This document shows, one piece after another, positions 31,819 to 33,523 of a stretch of 33,523 bases of DNA. Under the pieces are notes generated by a model. It did no database searches. It had not been told where the DNA came from and saw only the letters and a program-made list of their open reading frames with translations. Source of the stretch: an uncultured Christensenella sp. (lineage in GTDB: Bacteria > Bacillota > Clostridia > Christensenellales > Borkfalkiaceae); NCBI GenBank assembly GCA_910583545.1, contig CAJTXM010000018.1:1-33523 (forward strand), in the 5' to 3' direction. How positions within the stretch are numbered: the first letter of the stretch is position 1; each line of letters starts with the position of its first letter. Position numbers and translations under genes: made by a program.

Positions 31819-31858
31819 AATAATTTACGGTGCAAGGTGGCTTCGCCGCCGATAGCAC
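31813..31858 (+). repeat. Dispersed repeat, family B, copy 2
   Basis: Starts on the ClC stop codon and matches the reverse complement of 27764-27804. GGTGG-CTTCG-CCGCC forms a small hairpin; its partner copy has the equivalent GGCGG...CCGTC. An in-frame ATG at 31830 inside it would extend purA by 23 residues but lacks support. Confidence 0.6.
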
Positions 31859-31898
31859 GCCTCAATACAAGGCGTTGATTTGCGTGAGGAGGATATTT

Positions 31899-33179
31899 AT
31901 GCTTACAAGTATTTGCGGAATAAACTGGGGCGACGAAGGCAAGGGAAGAATGGTTGACCTTCTGTCGGAAAACTACGATATCGTATGCCGTTATCAGGGC
32001 GGAAACAATGCAGGGCATACCGTTATTAACGAGCGCGGAAGATTTATTTTAAATCTGCTCCCTTCGGGCATTTTAAGGGAGGGAGTGGTCTGCGTTATGG
32101 GTCCCGGAATGGTCATCGACCTGAAGCACCTTTCAGGTGAAATCAAGGCGTTGAGAAGCGCAGGCATCTCCGTTTCGCCCGAAAATCTTAAAATCAGCGA
32201 CAAGGCGATAATCACTATGCCTTACAACGTCTTGCAGGATATTATGGAAGAGGACAGGCTTGAAAAGGCGACGGGCAAGCCCTACGGCTCGACGAGGCGC
32301 GGAATTGCGCCCGTGTACGCGGACAAGTATATGAAAAAAGCTTTCCGCACGGGAGAGCTGAAAAACCCCGAACGGCTTTACAGGCGTCTTCCCGATATCG
32401 TAGAGTGGAAGAATATGACCATTAAAGCCTACGGCTTCGAGCCTTTGAAAGCCGAAGAAGTGAAAGAGTATTTCGAAACTTACGGCAGGGAGATAGCCGA
32501 ATACGTCACCGATACTGGCGCGTTTTTGAACGACGCGCATAAAAGCGGTAAAAATATTATGTTCGAAGCCCAGCTCGGCGCGCTGAGGGATATAGATTAC
32601 GGCATAGTTCCGTATACTTCGTCGTCGTCCACGATTGCGGCATACGCGCCCATAGGCGCAGGCGTGCCTAACTTAAAGCTGACAAATTCGATAGGCATTA
32701 TGAAAGCGTATTCGAGCTGTGTCGGCGAGGGACCTTTCACCTGCGAATATTTCGGCGAAAAGGCAGAAAAACTCAGAGCCGCAGGCGGAGAATACGGTGC
32801 TGCGACTGGCAGACCGAGAAGGGTGGGTCCGTTCGACGTAGTGGCTTCGCGCTACGGCATACGCTGTCAGGGCGCGGACGAAATCGCGCTTACTAAGCTT
32901 GACGTTTTAGACGGATACGAAGAAATAGAGATATGCACGCGATACCTTTTAGACGGAAAGGAAATTGACGAATTTCCGTTTACCGACGTTTTAGACGACT
33001 GCAAGCCCGTGTTTGAAAAGGTAAAGGGGTGGAATAAGGATATTTCGAAATGCAGGAAAAAGGAAGAACTTCCGAAGGAAGCGCTCGACTATATCCGCCT
33101 TCTCGAAAAGCTGTGCGATTGCAGAATAAAGTACGTTTCCGTCGGCGCGGAAAGGGAAGCGTATATCAAAATGTACTGA
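31899..33179 (+). CDS. purA: Adenylosuccinate synthetase
   Basis: Joins IMP and aspartate with GTP to give adenylosuccinate, the first committed step to AMP. 426 residues from ATG 31899, chosen for GAGGAGG (31886-31892) and for the family-standard start: GINWGDEGKG (residues 7-16, catalytic Asp12) and NNAGHTV (His40). Later landmarks GSTRRGI, EAQLGALRDIDYG, YTSSSS and GRPRRVGPFD are present. A 23-residue upstream extension falls in a dispersed repeat and is rejected. No promoter is obvious, so it may be read from the ClC gene. Followed by hairpins. Confidence 0.95.
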   Translation: MLTSICGINWGDEGKGRMVDLLSENYDIVCRYQGGNNAGHTVINERGRFILNLLPSGILREGVVCVMGPGMVIDLKHLSGEIKALRSAGISVSPENLKISDKAIITMPYNVLQDIMEEDRLEKATGKPYGSTRRGIAPVYADKYMKKAFRTGELKNPERLYRRLPDIVEWKNMTIKAYGFEPLKAEEVKEYFETYGREIAEYVTDTGAFLNDAHKSGKNIMFEAQLGALRDIDYGIVPYTSSSSTIAAYAPIGAGVPNLKLTNSIGIMKAYSSCVGEGPFTCEYFGEKAEKLRAAGGEYGAATGRPRRVGPFDVVASRYGIRCQGADEIALTKLDVLDGYEEIEICTRYLLDGKEIDEFPFTDVLDDCKPVFEKVKGWNKDISKCRKKEELPKEALDYIRLLEKLCDCRIKYVSVGAEREAYIKMY

Positions 33180-33205
33180 TAAAAAAAGAGTTGCTTTAAC
33201 CGTAG

Positions 33206-33222
33206 TTCCCATAGGGAATTTT
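33206..33222 (+). terminator. Short hairpin after purA
   Basis: TTCCC-ATA-GGGAA followed by TTTT. Only a five-base stem, so probably weak. Confidence 0.35.
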
Positions 33223-33246
33223 ACCACAGGAACAGAATATAAGTAT

Positions 33247-33290
33247 AGCGCACTATACCTTGCAAGCAAGGCAAGTGCGCTTTTACTTTA
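33247..33290 (+). terminator. Probable purA terminator (nested hairpin)
   Basis: Outer arms AGCGCACT (33247-33254) and AGTGCGCT (33274-33281) enclose an inner CCTTG...CAAGG hairpin, followed by TTTTACTTTA. Confidence 0.75.
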
Positions 33291-33315
33291 CATTCTAATT
33301 TGATTGTTGTATAAT
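33287..33315 (+). promoter_or_regulatory. Promoter of the GNAT gene
   Basis: TTTACA (33287-33292), 17 bases, TATAAT (33310-33315), directly after the purA terminator. The predicted leader is about 27 bases with AGAGG before the ATG. Confidence 0.82.
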
Positions 33316-33348
33316 AACAGATCAATAAACAGTAATTTAGAGGTATGT

Positions 33349-33523
33349 ATGGACGAAATTTCTCTTCGTATAATGACAAGAGAACTTTGTCATCAGTTAT
33401 ACAGAGATTGGGAAAATGACCCTTCGATTTATATGGATATGCGTTTGTTTACAGCATACGAATATGAGGAAAACGCCGTAAATAAATATTTTGAAACAAA
33501 ACAAAATCCATCTCGCATTCTGT
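33349..33523 (+). CDS. GNAT-family N-acetyltransferase, 5' part only
   Basis: The open frame runs off the window after 58 codons. The start MDEISLRIMTRELCHQLY followed by NDPSIYMDM, FTAYEYEENAVNKYFE and PSRIL resembles the N-terminus of a common Firmicute GNAT acetyltransferase group. The acetyl-CoA motif lies outside the window. ATG 33349 has AGAGG seven bases or so upstream; another ATG at 33345 is out of frame. Codons are A/T-rich. Confidence 0.75.
   Translation, partial: MDEISLRIMTRELCHQLYRDWENDPSIYMDMRLFTAYEYEENAVNKYFETKQNPSRIL

Noticed and set aside
31830..31898. Upstream in-frame ATG giving purA 23 extra residues
   Set aside because: It is inside repeat B, has no ribosome-binding site, and the ATG at 31899 has GAGGAGG and matches the usual PurA start.

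Overview
The window looks like chromosome of a Clostridia-type Firmicute, most likely an uncultured gut lineage. The evidence is a SpoIVA-related sporulation protein, RNase J, type III glutamine synthetase, a TrmR/U32 tRNA-modification pair, a TGS-domain nucleoside kinase and strong Shine-Dalgarno sites. Base composition is moderate, with one clearly AT-richer stretch (about 3.5-7.0 kb, most marked at 4.7-7.0 kb). No phage, insertion sequence or CRISPR array was seen.

Layout. (1) 1-523: a minus-strand tRNA operon (fMet, Met, Glu) behind a near-consensus promoter. (2) 556-3420: tilS, an unknown 171-aa gene, hpt and a DUF378 membrane protein, closed by a strong terminator. (3) 3440-7083: an AT-rich accessory block with a membrane-tethered Xre-type regulator, a small exported protein, a putative lipoprotein and an InlB-repeat/C39-like secreted cysteine peptidase. 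(4) 7131-12465: SGNH hydrolase, ketopantoate-reductase-like dehydrogenase, two alpha/beta hydrolases and an ATP-grasp ligase; the first four overlap. (5) 12549-13768: a SpoIVA homologue that has lost the Walker A motif and much of the ATPase domain. (6) 13797-16142, minus strand: a 97-aa orphan, the nucleoside kinase and an unlisted 43-aa protein. (7) 16428-20513: a 1361-aa acidic repeat protein. (8) 20646-27721: six tightly packed genes (RNase J, TrmR-like, U32, aroA, YwaF/TMEM164-like, dinB). (9) 27764-31858: glnN, a short independent transcription unit and a ClC antiporter, flanked by an inverted pair of short repeats. (10) 31899-33523: purA and the start of a GNAT acetyltransferase.

The most notable points are: four genes (tilS, the Xre regulator, the SGNH hydrolase, the ClC gene) whose extended -10 promoter ends exactly six bases before the ATG, which predicts leaderless mRNAs; the ATPase-less SpoIVA homologue; the giant acidic repeat protein; a possible small-RNA or small-protein gene at about 29.9-30.1 kb; an initiator tRNA with an extra base in its T-stem; and two families of dispersed short repeats, one with a hairpin that appears to covary. 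Functions are assigned from motifs recalled for the families; no database search was possible.
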